A DNA stretch of 64,000 bases from Halomonas elongata (GTDB lineage Bacteria > Pseudomonadota > Gammaproteobacteria > Pseudomonadales > Halomonadaceae), in contig NZ_JAJQTQ010000001.1 of NCBI RefSeq assembly GCF_029081005.1, positions 248,001 to 312,000 on the forward strand, given 5' to 3'. Below are positions 36,186 through 45,901 of the stretch, piece after piece. The position numbers and the translations under genes were made by a program. Positions within the stretch are counted from its first letter, which is position 1. Each line of letters begins with the position of its first letter. Below the pieces are notes generated by a model. That model had not been told where the DNA came from. It worked only from the letters and a program-made list of their open reading frames with translations, and made no database searches.

Positions 36186-36217
36186 TCCGCTGCGTCTACC
36201 AATTCCGCCACACCGGC
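36131..36217 (-). tRNA. tRNA-Leu (anticodon CAA)
   Basis: An 87-nt tRNA reading from 36217 down: acceptor GCCGGTG pairs with CACCGGC, the discriminator A and an encoded CCA end at 36131. The anticodon loop is TTCAAAA between GCGGA and TCCGC, so the anticodon is CAA, reading the leucine codon TTG. The long variable arm is typical of tRNA-Leu, and GGTTCGAGTCC provides the T-loop. Its 3' half is duplicated 1 kb downstream, which marks it as an integration site. Confidence 0.95.
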
Positions 36218-36357
36218 AACGGCGTTGCATTATACGGAGCCAGCGAGGCAGGTCAATCTCCACCCTGACTTCGCTGTCGCGAAGCGGTATCCTATGCGGC
36301 TTGCCAGCCTGGCTGGTGGTTCCGTCCATGCTTCATCCTGATCAACCGAGTCACGCC

Positions 36358-37398
36358 ATGCAGCGCGCCGATTTCCATTACGAGCTTCCCGAGGCGCTGA
36401 TCGCCCGTTACCCCTCCGAGCAACGCAGCGACTGTCGCCTGCTGTGCGTCGACGGCGCCAGTGGTGCACTCGATCATCGTCGTTTCCCCGAGCTGGTCGA
36501 CAAGCTCGAGCCCGGCGATCTGCTGATCTTCAACGACACCCGCGTGATCCCGGCACGGCTGCATGGCCACAAGGCCAGTGGCGGCCGCGTGGAGATGCTG
36601 CTCGAGCGCCCTCTGGATGCCCACCGTGGCCTGGCCCACCTGCGCTCGAGCAAATCGCCCGGGGTAGGCACCGAGCTGACCTTCGAGGGCGGTATCCAGG
36701 CCGTGGTCGAAGGCCGGCGCGAGGCGCTGTTCGAGCTGCGTTTCCTCGGCGAGACGCCATTGATCGCGCTGCTGGAGCGTCACGGCCACATGCCGTTGCC
36801 GCCCTACATCACCCGAGAAGATGAGCTTTCCGATCGAGACCGCTATCAGACCGTCTACGCCAGGCGCGATGGGGCCGTGGCCGCTCCCACCGCCGGCTTG
36901 CATTTCGATGAGCCGCTGCTGGAACGTCTCGCCGCCAACGGTATCGAGAGCGCCTTCGTGACCCTGCATGTGGGCGCCGGCACCTTCCAGCCGGTGCGCG
37001 TCGACGACATCCGCGAGCACGAGATGCACAGCGAATGGATCGAGGTCTCCGAGGCGGTCTGTGAGCAGGTGCGGGCCACTCGCGCCCGGGGCAATCGCAT
37101 CATCGCCGTTGGCACCACCAGCGTGCGCTGCCTGGAAAGCGCCTGCCTGAAGAGTGACGATGGCGAGATCGCGCCCTACAGCGGCGAGACCGATATCTTC
37201 ATTTACCCGGGCTATGAATGGCGCGTGGTCGACGCCCTGGTCACCAACTTCCACCTGCCGGAGTCGACCCTGCTGATGCTGGTGTCCTCATTTGCCGGCT
37301 ACGACACGGTAATGAACGCCTATCGAGAGGCGGTGCGCGAAGCGTACGCCTTCTTCAGCTATGGCGATGCCATGTTCCTTACACGCAAGACGCCTTGA
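36358..37398 (+). CDS. queA: S-adenosylmethionine:tRNA ribosyltransferase-isomerase
   Basis: 346 residues from [19 protein letters not shown], with [37 protein letters not shown] and [20 protein letters not shown], all standard QueA blocks. It transfers and isomerises the ribosyl group of SAM onto 7-aminomethyl-7-deazaguanine in tRNA, forming epoxyqueuosine. The open frame reaching upstream into the tRNA-Leu region is not part of the gene. It is followed by tgt, the enzyme acting just before it in queuosine synthesis. Confidence 0.97.
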   Translation: MQRADFHYELPEALIARYPSEQRSDCRLLCVDGASGALDHRRFPELVDKLEPGDLLIFNDTRVIPARLHGHKASGGRVEMLLERPLDAHRGLAHLRSSKSPGVGTELTFEGGIQAVVEGRREALFELRFLGETPLIALLERHGHMPLPPYITREDELSDRDRYQTVYARRDGAVAAPTAGLHFDEPLLERLAANGIESAFVTLHVGAGTFQPVRVDDIREHEMHSEWIEVSEAVCEQVRATRARGNRIIAVGTTSVRCLESACLKSDDGEIAPYSGETDIFIYPGYEWRVVDALVTNFHLPESTLLMLVSSFAGYDTVMNAYREAVREAYAFFSYGDAMFLTRKTP

Positions 37399-37418
37399 GG
37401 TCGGCCATGCTGCGTTAA

Positions 37419-37473
37419 ACGCTGTCTCAAAACCCTCATTTACTTCCGTAAACTCCGAGTTTTTCGACAGCGT
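37419..37473. repeat. Near-palindromic hairpin element between queA and tgt
   Basis: Outer arms ACGCTGTC (37419-37426) and GACAGCGT (37466-37473) are perfect. Inside are A/T-rich arms, CTC/GAG, and TTTAC-TTCC-GTAAA at the tip. About three quarters of the 27 aligned arm positions match. It resembles a REP/MITE-type element and also a bidirectional terminator. Confidence 0.6.
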
Positions 37474-37486
37474 CTGCCTTGCCTGA

Positions 37487-38662
<1,176 letters not shown>

Positions 38663-38743
38663 CGGTTGGCCGGCCCCGGAGGCCAGCCGCCGGGCGCCGC
38701 CACGGCGCCACTTTGTTTACCACGACTCAGGAGATTGTCGTAA

Positions 38744-39082
38744 ATGCTGGACTTCTTCATTTCCCCGGCCCTGGCCCAGGACGCCGGTGGCGCGCCGGGC
38801 GGTGGCATCGCCCAGATCGTGATGCTGGTCGGCTTCGTGCTGATCTTCTACTTCCTGCTGTGGCGCCCCCAGGCCAAGCGGGCCAAGCAGCACAAGAAGT
38901 TGATCTCCGGCCTCTCCAAGGGTGACGAGATCGTCATCGGCGGTGGCATGCTGGGCCGTATCACCAAGGTCAGCGAGGACAGCGAGTTCCTGTCCATGGA
39001 AATCGCCGAGGGCACCGAGGTCAGCGTGCAGAAGAACGCCGTGGCCACCGTCCTGCCCAAGGGCACGCTCAAGTCCATCTGA
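38744..39082 (+). CDS. yajC: Preprotein translocase subunit YajC
   Basis: 112 residues with a single membrane helix (IAQIVMLVGFVLIFYFLLW) and a basic cytosolic domain starting RPQAKRAKQHKKLISGLSKG, then VVIGGG-like DEIVIGGGMLGRITKVSED. YajC associates with SecDF at the SecYEG channel. The order tgt-yajC-secD-secF is the common bacterial arrangement. Confidence 0.95.
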   Translation: MLDFFISPALAQDAGGAPGGGIAQIVMLVGFVLIFYFLLWRPQAKRAKQHKKLISGLSKGDEIVIGGGMLGRITKVSEDSEFLSMEIAEGTEVSVQKNAVATVLPKGTLKSI

Positions 39083-39090
39083 TCGGACAT

Positions 39091-39115
39091 GCCCGCGCCG
39101 CCATGCTGCGCGGGC
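39091..39115. repeat. Hairpin between yajC and secD
   Basis: GCCCGCG (39091-39097) and CGCGGGC (39109-39115) form a 7-bp stem with an 11-base loop in the 137-bp gap. There is no T-run, so it is more likely an mRNA processing or stability structure than a terminator. Confidence 0.35.
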
Positions 39116-39219
39116 TGCCCTGCGACCACCGAGGCGGGGCCCGGCCGACCGGCTCCGCCCGGTGCTCGTGATGACGCAACGCCCGTCTCCATCATCAGCA
39201 ACCTGAGGGCAGGGCCCCC

Positions 39220-41070
39220 ATGCTCAACCGTTACCCCCTGTGGAAGTATCTGCTGATACTCCTCGTCCTCGTCGTCGGCCTGATCTACGCCCTTCCCAAC
39301 CTCTTCCCCGAGGATCCGGCGGTGCAGATCAGCAGTGACAGCGGCGAATTCACGCTCGACGAACGACGACTCGATCGTCTCGAGACCTCCCTGGAGGAAT
39401 CGGGCATCGCCATCCAGTCCGCCGAACGCCAGCCCAAGAGTGTCCTGATCCGGATCAAGAACGCCGACGACCAGGCCAGAGCACGTGACCTGCTCAGCGA
39501 CTCGCTCGGTGAAGACTATGTGGTGGCGCTGAACCTCGCCGAATCCACGCCTTCCTGGCTGGAGTCGCTGTCCGCCTCGCCCATGACACTCGGCCTCGAC
39601 CTGCGCGGCGGCGTCCACTTCCTGCTCGAAGTCGACATGGATGCCGCCATCACCCAGCGCCTGGAATCCGACGCCAGCGCCATGCGCACCACCTTGCGCG
39701 ACGAGCGGCTGCGTTATCGCAATACCGATCTCGGCGAGCGTTCGATCAGCATGGACTTCATGAACGCCGAAGACCGCGACGAGGCGCGCCGGTTGATCGC
39801 GCCCGAATATCCCGAGTTCGATTACAGCAACGTCGAGCGGACGCGTGGTGCCGGCCTGGAGATGACCCTGACCGACGCCTCCATCGACGAGATCCAGGAC
39901 TACGCGGTCAACCAGAACCTGACCACACTGCGCAACCGGGTCAACGAGCTGGGCGTTTCCGAGCCGCTGGTGCAGCGCCAGGGACCGAATCGCATCGTCG
40001 TCGAACTTCCCGGGGTTCAGGATACAGCCGCCGCCAAGCGCATCATCGGTGCCACGGCCAACCTGGAGTTCCGCCTCGAGGCAAGACCCGACACCCCGGA
40101 GCCCGAAACCGAGACCTTCCCGTTCCGCAATAATGAGGCGCGCACCGCGACCCTGATGCAGGACGTGATCATTACCGGCGACCGGGTCTCGAACGCCAAC
40201 CGCAGCTTCGATGAAAATGGTCGCCCCCAGGTCAACATCGACCTCGACGGCACGGGTGGCACCCTGATGAACCGCGCCACCCGCACCAACATCGGGCGCA
40301 ACATGGCGGTGCTGTTCATCGAGCACAATTCCCGCGAGCGCACGGTGATGGAGAACGGCGAGGCAACCACCGTTCGCACGCAGAGCACCGATCGCGGCAT
40401 CATCAGCCTGGCCACCATCCAGAGCGCACTGGGCAACAGCTTCCGCATCACCGGCCTGGAATCGCCCACCGAGGCGGCCGACCTGGCGCTGCTGCTGCGC
40501 TCCGGCTCGCTGGCCGCGCCGATGTACTTTGCACAGGAACGCACCATCGGCCCGAGCCTCGGCGCCAAGAACATCGAACGCGGCATCCTGTCCGTTCAGG
40601 TCGGCCTGCTGCTGGTGGTGCTGTTCATGCTGGTGCGTTACCGGGTGTTCGGGGTGTTCGCCAATATCGCCCTGGCGCTCAACCTGACCTTGCTCGTCGC
40701 CGCCATGTCACTGCTCGGCGCCACCCTGACCCTGCCGGGCATCGCCGGTATCGTGCTGACGCTCGGCATGGCAGTGGACGCCAACGTCTTGATCTTCGAG
40801 CGTATCCGCGAGGAATTGCGCAACGGACTCTCGGTGCAGCAAGCCATTCACGCCGGTTACGAGCGCGCCTTCTCGTCGATCGTCGACGCCAACATCACCA
40901 CCCTGCTGGTGGCGTTGATCCTGTTCTCGATCGGCACCGGGCCGGTCAAGGGCTTCGCCGTGACCCTGTCACTGGGCATTCTGACCTCGCTGTTCACCGC
41001 ACTGCTGGTGACCCGCGCCATGGTCAACCTGTGCTACGGCGGCAAACCGCTCAAGAAGCTCTGGATATAA
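39220..41070 (+). CDS. secD: Protein translocase subunit SecD
   Basis: 616 residues. TM1 is near the N-terminus (LWKYLLILLVLVVGLIYALP), followed by a large periplasmic P1 domain with GLDLRGGVHFLLEVD. Five C-terminal helices include IAGIVLTLGMAVDANVLIFE and the ERIREELR cytosolic loop, RND-superfamily hallmarks. With SecF it uses the proton gradient to pull preproteins through SecYEG. secF follows 9 bp after the stop. Confidence 0.97.
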   Translation: MLNRYPLWKYLLILLVLVVGLIYALPNLFPEDPAVQISSDSGEFTLDERRLDRLETSLEESGIAIQSAERQPKSVLIRIKNADDQARARDLLSDSLGEDYVVALNLAESTPSWLESLSASPMTLGLDLRGGVHFLLEVDMDAAITQRLESDASAMRTTLRDERLRYRNTDLGERSISMDFMNAEDRDEARRLIAPEYPEFDYSNVERTRGAGLEMTLTDASIDEIQDYAVNQNLTTLRNRVNELGVSEPLVQRQGPNRIVVELPGVQDTAAAKRIIGATANLEFRLEARPDTPEPETETFPFRNNEARTATLMQDVIITGDRVSNANRSFDENGRPQVNIDLDGTGGTLMNRATRTNIGRNMAVLFIEHNSRERTVMENGEATTVRTQSTDRGIISLATIQSALGNSFRITGLESPTEAADLALLLRSGSLAAPMYFAQERTIGPSLGAKNIERGILSVQVGLLLVVLFMLVRYRVFGVFANIALALNLTLLVAAMSLLGATLTLPGIAGIVLTLGMAVDANVLIFERIREELRNGLSVQQAIHAGYERAFSSIVDANITTLLVALILFSIGTGPVKGFAVTLSLGILTSLFTALLVTRAMVNLCYGGKPLKKLWI

Positions 41071-41079
41071 GAGGTGGTC

Positions 41080-42006
41080 ATGCAATCCCTCATCAATCGA
41101 CAGTTCGACTTCATGGGCAAGCGCCGCTATGCCTTCATCGTCTCGGCGGCACTGCTGCTGGTGTCGGTGGTCGCGATGCTGCTTCAGGGCCTCAACCTGG
41201 GGCTCGACTTCACCGGCGGCACTCTGGTCGAGGTCCGCTACGCCACGGCACCGGCGCTGAACGCCGTACGTGAAACCCTGGAGGCCGCCGGCTTCCAGGA
41301 CGTTGCCGTGCAGACCTTCGGCGCCTCCACCGAGGTACTGATTCGCCTGCAGCAAGCCTTCGATGCCGGCGTCGGCGACCAGGTCGTCGAACTGCTCCGC
41401 CAGGGCGGCAGCAACGTGGACCTGGTACGCGCCGAGTTCGTCGGCGCCCAGGTCGGCGACCAGTTGCGCGACCAGAGCGGCATGGGCATGCTGGTGGCAC
41501 TGGGCATCGTCATGCTCTACGTGGCCTTCCGCTTCCAGTACAAGTTCGCCATCGGCGCCCTGCTGGCCCTGGTGCACGATGTCATCATCGTGGTCGGCGC
41601 CTTTGCACTGTTCGGCTTCGAGTTCGATCTGACGGTACTGGCCGCGATATTGGCGGTGATCGGTTACTCGCTCAACGACACCATCGTGGTCTACGACCGC
41701 ATCCGCGAGAACATCCGCAAGTCGCGTATCGACGACATGCCGGCGATCTTCAACGAGTCCATCAACCAGACCCTGTCTCGCACCCTCGCGACATCCGGCA
41801 CCACCCTGCTGGTGCTGCTGGCCCTGGTGTTCCTGGGCGGCGACATGATCCACTTCTTCGCCGTGGCCCTGCTCATCGGCATCACGGTCGGGACCTTCTC
41901 GTCCATCTATGTCTCCGCCGCCCTGCTGCTGCCGCTCAAGCTGCAGCGCGTGGACCTGATGCCGGCGCAGAAGGAAGACACGGAAGCCGAGGAAGAGCTG
42001 CCCTGA
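41080..42006 (+). CDS. secF: Protein translocase subunit SecF
   Basis: 308 residues. FDFMGKRRYAFIVSAALLL begins TM1, GLDFTGGTLVEVRYA is the periplasmic signature, and AVIGYSLNDTIVVYDRIREN is the conserved TM4 region. The ATG at 41080 has GAGG five bases upstream; a GTG at 41074 is in frame but less likely. It ends the sec operon and is followed by a strong terminator. Confidence 0.97.
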   Translation: MQSLINRQFDFMGKRRYAFIVSAALLLVSVVAMLLQGLNLGLDFTGGTLVEVRYATAPALNAVRETLEAAGFQDVAVQTFGASTEVLIRLQQAFDAGVGDQVVELLRQGGSNVDLVRAEFVGAQVGDQLRDQSGMGMLVALGIVMLYVAFRFQYKFAIGALLALVHDVIIVVGAFALFGFEFDLTVLAAILAVIGYSLNDTIVVYDRIRENIRKSRIDDMPAIFNESINQTLSRTLATSGTTLLVLLALVFLGGDMIHFFAVALLIGITVGTFSSIYVSAALLLPLKLQRVDLMPAQKEDTEAEEELP

Positions 42007-42031
42007 TCGATCTCTCGCGGACGGCCTGACG

Positions 42032-42071
42032 AAAAAGAGCCACCCGGCATGCTGCCGGGTGGCTCTTTTTT
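42032..42071. terminator. Bidirectional intrinsic terminator after secF
   Basis: AAAAAGAGCCACCCGGCA (42032-42049), TGC, then its exact reverse complement ending in six T. This is an 18-bp stem with A-run and T-run on either side, so it can terminate secF and the convergent small gene at 42117-42464. Confidence 0.93.
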
Positions 42072-42116
42072 CATCTCGATATCTCGACGGTGGCGCCGGG
42101 GCGCCACCGCGCGACC

Positions 42117-42464
42117 CTAGGCGACGCCCTGGGCGTCGGCATCGGGACGAAACACTTCCCGGGCATGGTGGTACAGCACACCGGCATAGCCATTGCGCTG
42201 CATCACCTTGAGGATCTTGGCGGGGTTCTCGTCATCGAGGGCGCGACGCAGCTTGTCCCGCTGCTCGTCATCGAGGGCCTCGTGCCAATGGTACGGCTCG
42301 CCATTCGCGCTGGCCGCCTCGGCACGACGCATCAAGTCCATCTCGACGCGTCCACCGTAGCGGTACAGGAGGTCATAGCCTTCCTGGAGGTGCAGAGCAG
42401 GCACATCACAGGGCTTGTCCAGGCTTTCCAGCACGTTGTAGTAGTAATAGCTGAGCGGTTGCAT
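42117..42464 (-). CDS. Hypothetical protein, 115 aa
   Basis: A soluble, Tyr- and Glu/Asp-rich protein: SYYYYNVLESLDKPCDVPAL, LQEGYDLLYRYGGRVEMDLM, DDEQRDKLRRALDDENPAKI. I recognise no domain or catalytic motif. The ATG at 42464 is preceded by AGGAG with five bases of spacing, so translation is well supported; an in-frame ATG at 42470 is poorer. It lies downstream of suhB on the same strand, with ~170 bp between containing a large palindrome and a GAAA-loop hairpin (42520-42542). Confidence 0.75.
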   Translation of the reverse strand: MQPLSYYYYNVLESLDKPCDVPALHLQEGYDLLYRYGGRVEMDLMRRAEAASANGEPYHWHEALDDEQRDKLRRALDDENPAKILKVMQRNGYAGVLYHHAREVFRPDADAQGVA

Positions 42465-42569
42465 CGTCACTCCTCTCGCGGGTGGTGTTCATGATCCGGC
42501 GAGGCCGGGGGGCATGAAACCGACGACCCGAAAGGTCGCCGGATACCTTCAACGTACACCGACTCACCG

Positions 42570-42600
42570 ATCTCGAACAGTCTCGAGAACGTTACGAGAT
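42570..42600. promoter_or_regulatory. Large imperfect palindrome between suhB and the 115-aa gene
   Basis: ATCTCG and CGAGAT flank a central TCTCGAGA (42581-42588). TCTCGA occurs at 42571 and 42581, one helical turn apart, and in inverted form at the right end. It is a plausible multimeric operator or a structured 3' end of the suhB transcript. Confidence 0.45.
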
Positions 42601-42633
42601 GTTGTCACGACGCCCTGCCCCGACAGAGGCCAA

Positions 42634-43428
42634 TCAGAAATGAGGCTTGAGCTGTTTCACCAGCGCCTTGTAAAGGCGCGGACCGGCCGCCATCAGCGGC
42701 TGGCTGGCCGACACCGACGGCTGACCGTCCGGCGTTCCCATCAAGGCGCCGGCTTCCTTGAGCAGCAGCGAGCCGACCTGCAGGTCCTGCTCATCGAGGC
42801 CGAGAACGAAGGCAGCATCGGCGCGTCCCGACGCCAGCTCGGCCATATCCAGCAGGCCACTGCCGGACGCCCGCATCTGCTCGACGCGGGGCGCCAACTG
42901 CTGTGTCAGGGTCAGGTGAGCAGGCAGCAGCCGGGAGCGCAGCTCGCTCTCGGGCAGCCCCATGGCGATGCGCGCACCGTCGATCGTGTAATGCTTGGGG
43001 ACACGAATACGCTTGCCATTGAGCTGGGCACCACGCCCACGGCTCATCAGGTATTCGTCATCGCTGAAGGGACAGATCACCACCGCATGCTCCGGACGGC
43101 CCTTGACCAGGCATACCAACGACAGAGCGAAGCCGGGGGCGGCAACCGTGAGGTTGGAATATCCATGGACGGGTTCGATGCGCCACAACACGTCGCGGCC
43201 TTCGCCCTCGCCTTCGCGATGCGGCGTATAGCGGCCAACGACACCGTGTTGTGGATAGCCTCGCGCCAGCTGACGCAGGATCAGCGTCTCGGCATTACGG
43301 GCCGTATCCTCGAGCAACTTGTCGAGATTGTGTTCTTCATGAGCGTTTTCGATGCGCTCGCGAATGCGCAGGAATTGCTCGCCGGCACTGCGCGAGGCAC
43401 GCAGTGCGAATTGGACCATCGGATGCAT
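42634..43428 (-). CDS. suhB: SuhB-like inositol monophosphatase family protein (metal site degenerate)
   Basis: 264 residues, the size of SuhB (267), with good similarity in the fold: MHPMVQFALRASRSAGEQFL, YLMSRGRGAQLNGKRIRV, ASGSGLLDMAELASGRADAA. However, the catalytic blocks are changed. The WxIDPLDGTTNF motif reads WRIEPVHGYSNL (residues 82-93), and the EESG metal ligands after YPQH are replaced by GRYTPH. The WDFAAG site keeps Asp215 but reads QDLQVG. Phosphatase activity is therefore doubtful. SuhB also acts in rRNA transcription antitermination, which may be the retained role. It is divergent from trmJ. Confidence 0.85.
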   Translation of the reverse strand: MHPMVQFALRASRSAGEQFLRIRERIENAHEEHNLDKLLEDTARNAETLILRQLARGYPQHGVVGRYTPHREGEGEGRDVLWRIEPVHGYSNLTVAAPGFALSLVCLVKGRPEHAVVICPFSDDEYLMSRGRGAQLNGKRIRVPKHYTIDGARIAMGLPESELRSRLLPAHLTLTQQLAPRVEQMRASGSGLLDMAELASGRADAAFVLGLDEQDLQVGSLLLKEAGALMGTPDGQPSVSASQPLMAAGPRLYKALVKQLKPHF

Positions 43429-43588
43429 GATCGGGCCTTGGGGAGTCTCGGTGATGTTAAAGAACGGATCGGCGCGCATCCTAGCAGAAGCACGAGTCCT
43501 GCGCCACGCGCTCGAAGCTCGAAGCTCGAAGCCAACATGCTAGACTGCGGCTTCTCCGACCTTCAACAGCCCCAACCGGAAGTTCCCC

Positions 43589-44332
43589 ATGCTCGAGCGC
43601 ATACGCATCGTCCTGATCGGCACCAGCCACCCCGGCAACATCGGCGGCACCGCGCGTGCCATGCACAACATGGGACTCGAGGACCTGGCCCTGGTCGCGC
43701 CGCGCTGCGAACCGCTCACGGCGGACACCGTCTCCAGAGCCTCCGGCGCCGACACTCTGGTCCATGGCGCCAGAGTGGTCGACAACCTGGAAGATGCGGT
43801 CGGCGACTGCACCCTGGTGGTAGGCGCCAGCGCTCGCTCGCGCACCCTCCCCTGGCCGATGATCACCCCGCGCGAGTTGGGCGAACGCTTGCCGACCGAA
43901 CTCGCAGCAACACAGGGTCGGGTCGCCCTGGTCTTCGGTCGCGAGGACAGCGGCCTGACCAACACCGAGATGCAGCGCTGCCATGCCCATGTGCACATCC
44001 CCACCAATCCGGACTTCAGCTCCTTGAACCTGGCCGCCGCCGTCCAGGTGCTGACCTATGAATGCCGCCTGGCCTGTCAGGCCGAGGCGCCCGATACAGC
44101 CGAACCGGATCCGGCTCCACTGGCGACCCACGAGGAGCTCGAGCACTACTTCACGCACCTGGAACGCACCCTGATCGCCATCGGCTTTCACGATCCGGCC
44201 ATGCCCCGCCAGTTGATGGCGCGGCTGCGTCGCTTCACCCTGCGGGCTCGCCCGGAACGCATGGAGCTCAATATCCTGCGCGGCGTCCTCTCCGCCACGG
44301 AGCGCCAGGTCGAACATCGCAAGGACGAGTGA
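43589..44332 (+). CDS. trmJ: tRNA (cytidine/uridine-32-2'-O)-methyltransferase TrmJ
   Basis: A 247-residue SPOUT methyltransferase. The N-terminal [40 protein letters not shown] and [19 protein letters not shown] form the trefoil-knot SAM site, followed by a C-terminal TrmJ-specific helical extension. It methylates position 32 of several tRNAs. It is divergent from suhB and upstream of cysE, the order known from pseudomonads. Confidence 0.95.
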   Translation: MLERIRIVLIGTSHPGNIGGTARAMHNMGLEDLALVAPRCEPLTADTVSRASGADTLVHGARVVDNLEDAVGDCTLVVGASARSRTLPWPMITPRELGERLPTELAATQGRVALVFGREDSGLTNTEMQRCHAHVHIPTNPDFSSLNLAAAVQVLTYECRLACQAEAPDTAEPDPAPLATHEELEHYFTHLERTLIAIGFHDPAMPRQLMARLRRFTLRARPERMELNILRGVLSATERQVEHRKDE

Positions 44333-44406
44333 ACCACTGCTTGAACCCCGCTCGAGCGGCCCTCACTATGAAAGACAACGACTCGCCCCTACCCAAGGAT
44401 CGCCGC

Positions 44407-45279
44407 ATGTTTCAACGTCTGCGCGAGGACATCAACAGCGTATTCGCCCGTGACCCGGCGGCACGCAACTTTCTGGAAGTGCTGACCAACTACCCGGGCC
44501 TGCATGCGCTGCTGCTCCACCGCCTGAGCCATTGGCTCTGGCACCGTGACCTCAAGTGGCTGGCCCGCACCCTCTCGACCCTGGGACGCTGGTTGACCGG
44601 CATCGAGATCCACCCGGGGGCCAGCATCGGCCGACGCTTCTTCATCGACCATGGCATGGGGGTGGTGATCGGTGAAACCGCCGATGTCGGCGACGATGTC
44701 ACCCTCTATCAGGGCGTGACCCTGGGGGGAACCAGCTGGAACCATGGCAAGCGCCACCCGACCCTGGGTGACGGCGTGATCGTCGGCGCCGGCGCCAAGA
44801 TCCTCGGCCCCTTCACCGTGGGTGCCGGTGCCAAGGTCGGCTCCAACGCCGTGATCACCAAGGAGGTGCCGGCCGGCGCCACCGTGGTGGGCATTCCCGG
44901 CAAGGTGGTGCAACGCAGCGACCCCGACCAGGATGAAGCCCTCCAGGTCGACCCCGAGCGCCGCGAAGCCATGTGCCGCAAGTTCGGCTTCGACGCCTAT
45001 GGTGTCAGCCAGGACATGCCCGACCCCGTGGCGCGCTCCATGCAGGCGATGCTCGACCACATGCATGCCGTGGACGAGCGCATCGAGCGCATGTGCTCCA
45101 CCCTGCACCAGATCGACGCCAGCTTCCGCGACGGCCGGCTGCCGGAACTGCGTGACGAGGATTTCGCCGACATCCTCGACGACGTCGACAGCTGCTGCCC
45201 ACCGCCCGAGAAGGATACAGACGCCGACACGCCACACCGCGAGAAAGACACGGCGAGTGATCGCCATGGCAATGGTTGA
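44407..45279 (+). CDS. cysE: Serine O-acetyltransferase
   Basis: 290 residues. [20 protein letters not shown] is the conserved CysE N-terminus, and AAGGAT lies upstream of this ATG, which decides the start over an earlier ATG at 44368. Left-handed beta-helix repeats follow, with [40 protein letters not shown] and [20 protein letters not shown]. It makes O-acetylserine for cysteine synthesis. The C-terminus carries an unusually long helical and acidic tail (to [20 protein letters not shown]). It lies just upstream of iscR. Confidence 0.95.
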   Translation: MFQRLREDINSVFARDPAARNFLEVLTNYPGLHALLLHRLSHWLWHRDLKWLARTLSTLGRWLTGIEIHPGASIGRRFFIDHGMGVVIGETADVGDDVTLYQGVTLGGTSWNHGKRHPTLGDGVIVGAGAKILGPFTVGAGAKVGSNAVITKEVPAGATVVGIPGKVVQRSDPDQDEALQVDPERREAMCRKFGFDAYGVSQDMPDPVARSMQAMLDHMHAVDERIERMCSTLHQIDASFRDGRLPELRDEDFADILDDVDSCCPPPEKDTDADTPHREKDTASDRHGNG

Positions 45280-45305
45280 CCACAACACTGGGTCTTTATC
45301 ATAAT
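45276..45305 (+). promoter_or_regulatory. Candidate promoter of iscR
   Basis: TTGACC (45276-45281) and CATAAT (45300-45305) are spaced by 18 bases, about 80 bp before iscR and overlapping the 3' end of cysE. The GACC/GGTC partial symmetry inside it could be a regulator site, but no clear IscR consensus is visible. Confidence 0.45.
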
Positions 45306-45387
45306 GCCCTATCCACCCGGCGCCTTCATCGGCGCCGGGACGATCAACGACCACCGACGTCCGCACCGGTGCCGAGGTGAATGCCCC

Positions 45388-45855
45388 ATGCGCCTGACCA
45401 CCAAGGGACGCTACGCCGTCACCGCCATGCTCGACCTGGCGATGCATGCCGACGAGGGGCCGATCTGCCTCGCCGATATCGCCAGGCGTCAGGACATCTC
45501 GCTGTCCTATCTCGAGCAGCTGTTTGCTCGGCTACGGCGCAACGGCCTGGTGGACAGCGTGCGAGGCCCCGGCGGCGGTTACCTGCTGACCCTGTCGCCG
45601 GAAGCCATCTCGGTGGCACAGGTGATCGACGCCGTGGACGAGTCGGTGGATGCCACCCGTTGCGGCGGCCTGTCGGATTGCCAGCAGGGCGACACCTGTC
45701 TCACCCACCACCTGTGGAACGAGCTGTCCGAACAGATCCACGGATTCCTCGACGGCGTCACCCTGGGCCACCTGGCCCGTCGCGACGAATTCCGGGCCAT
45801 CGCCACGCGCCAACGCCGCGTCGCCGATGATCAGATCCCGGCCTCATCGCCCTGA
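45388..45855 (+). CDS. iscR: Fe-S cluster regulator IscR
   Basis: A 155-residue Rrf2-family repressor: [40 protein letters not shown] (HTH) and [20 protein letters not shown] (wing). The three [2Fe-2S] cysteines are present with the correct spacing in [14 protein letters not shown], followed by the His ligand region LTHHLW. It senses Fe-S status and controls the isc genes. Start ATG at 45388 with GAGGTG upstream. iscS follows 46 bp downstream. Confidence 0.96.
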   Translation: MRLTTKGRYAVTAMLDLAMHADEGPICLADIARRQDISLSYLEQLFARLRRNGLVDSVRGPGGGYLLTLSPEAISVAQVIDAVDESVDATRCGGLSDCQQGDTCLTHHLWNELSEQIHGFLDGVTLGHLARRDEFRAIATRQRRVADDQIPASSP

Positions 45856-45901
45856 GCCGACGGCCCGGCCGTCTCCGATTCGCTATCACCGTTCCGAGCC
45901 C

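Noticed and set aside
36130..36357. N-terminal extension of queA through the tRNA-Leu gene
   Set aside because: It would translate the tRNA; QueA homologues begin at MQRADF at 36358.
45282..45299. IscR binding site within the iscR promoter spacer
   Set aside because: Partial GACC/GGTC symmetry exists, but neither the type 1 nor the type 2 consensus is met well enough to call.
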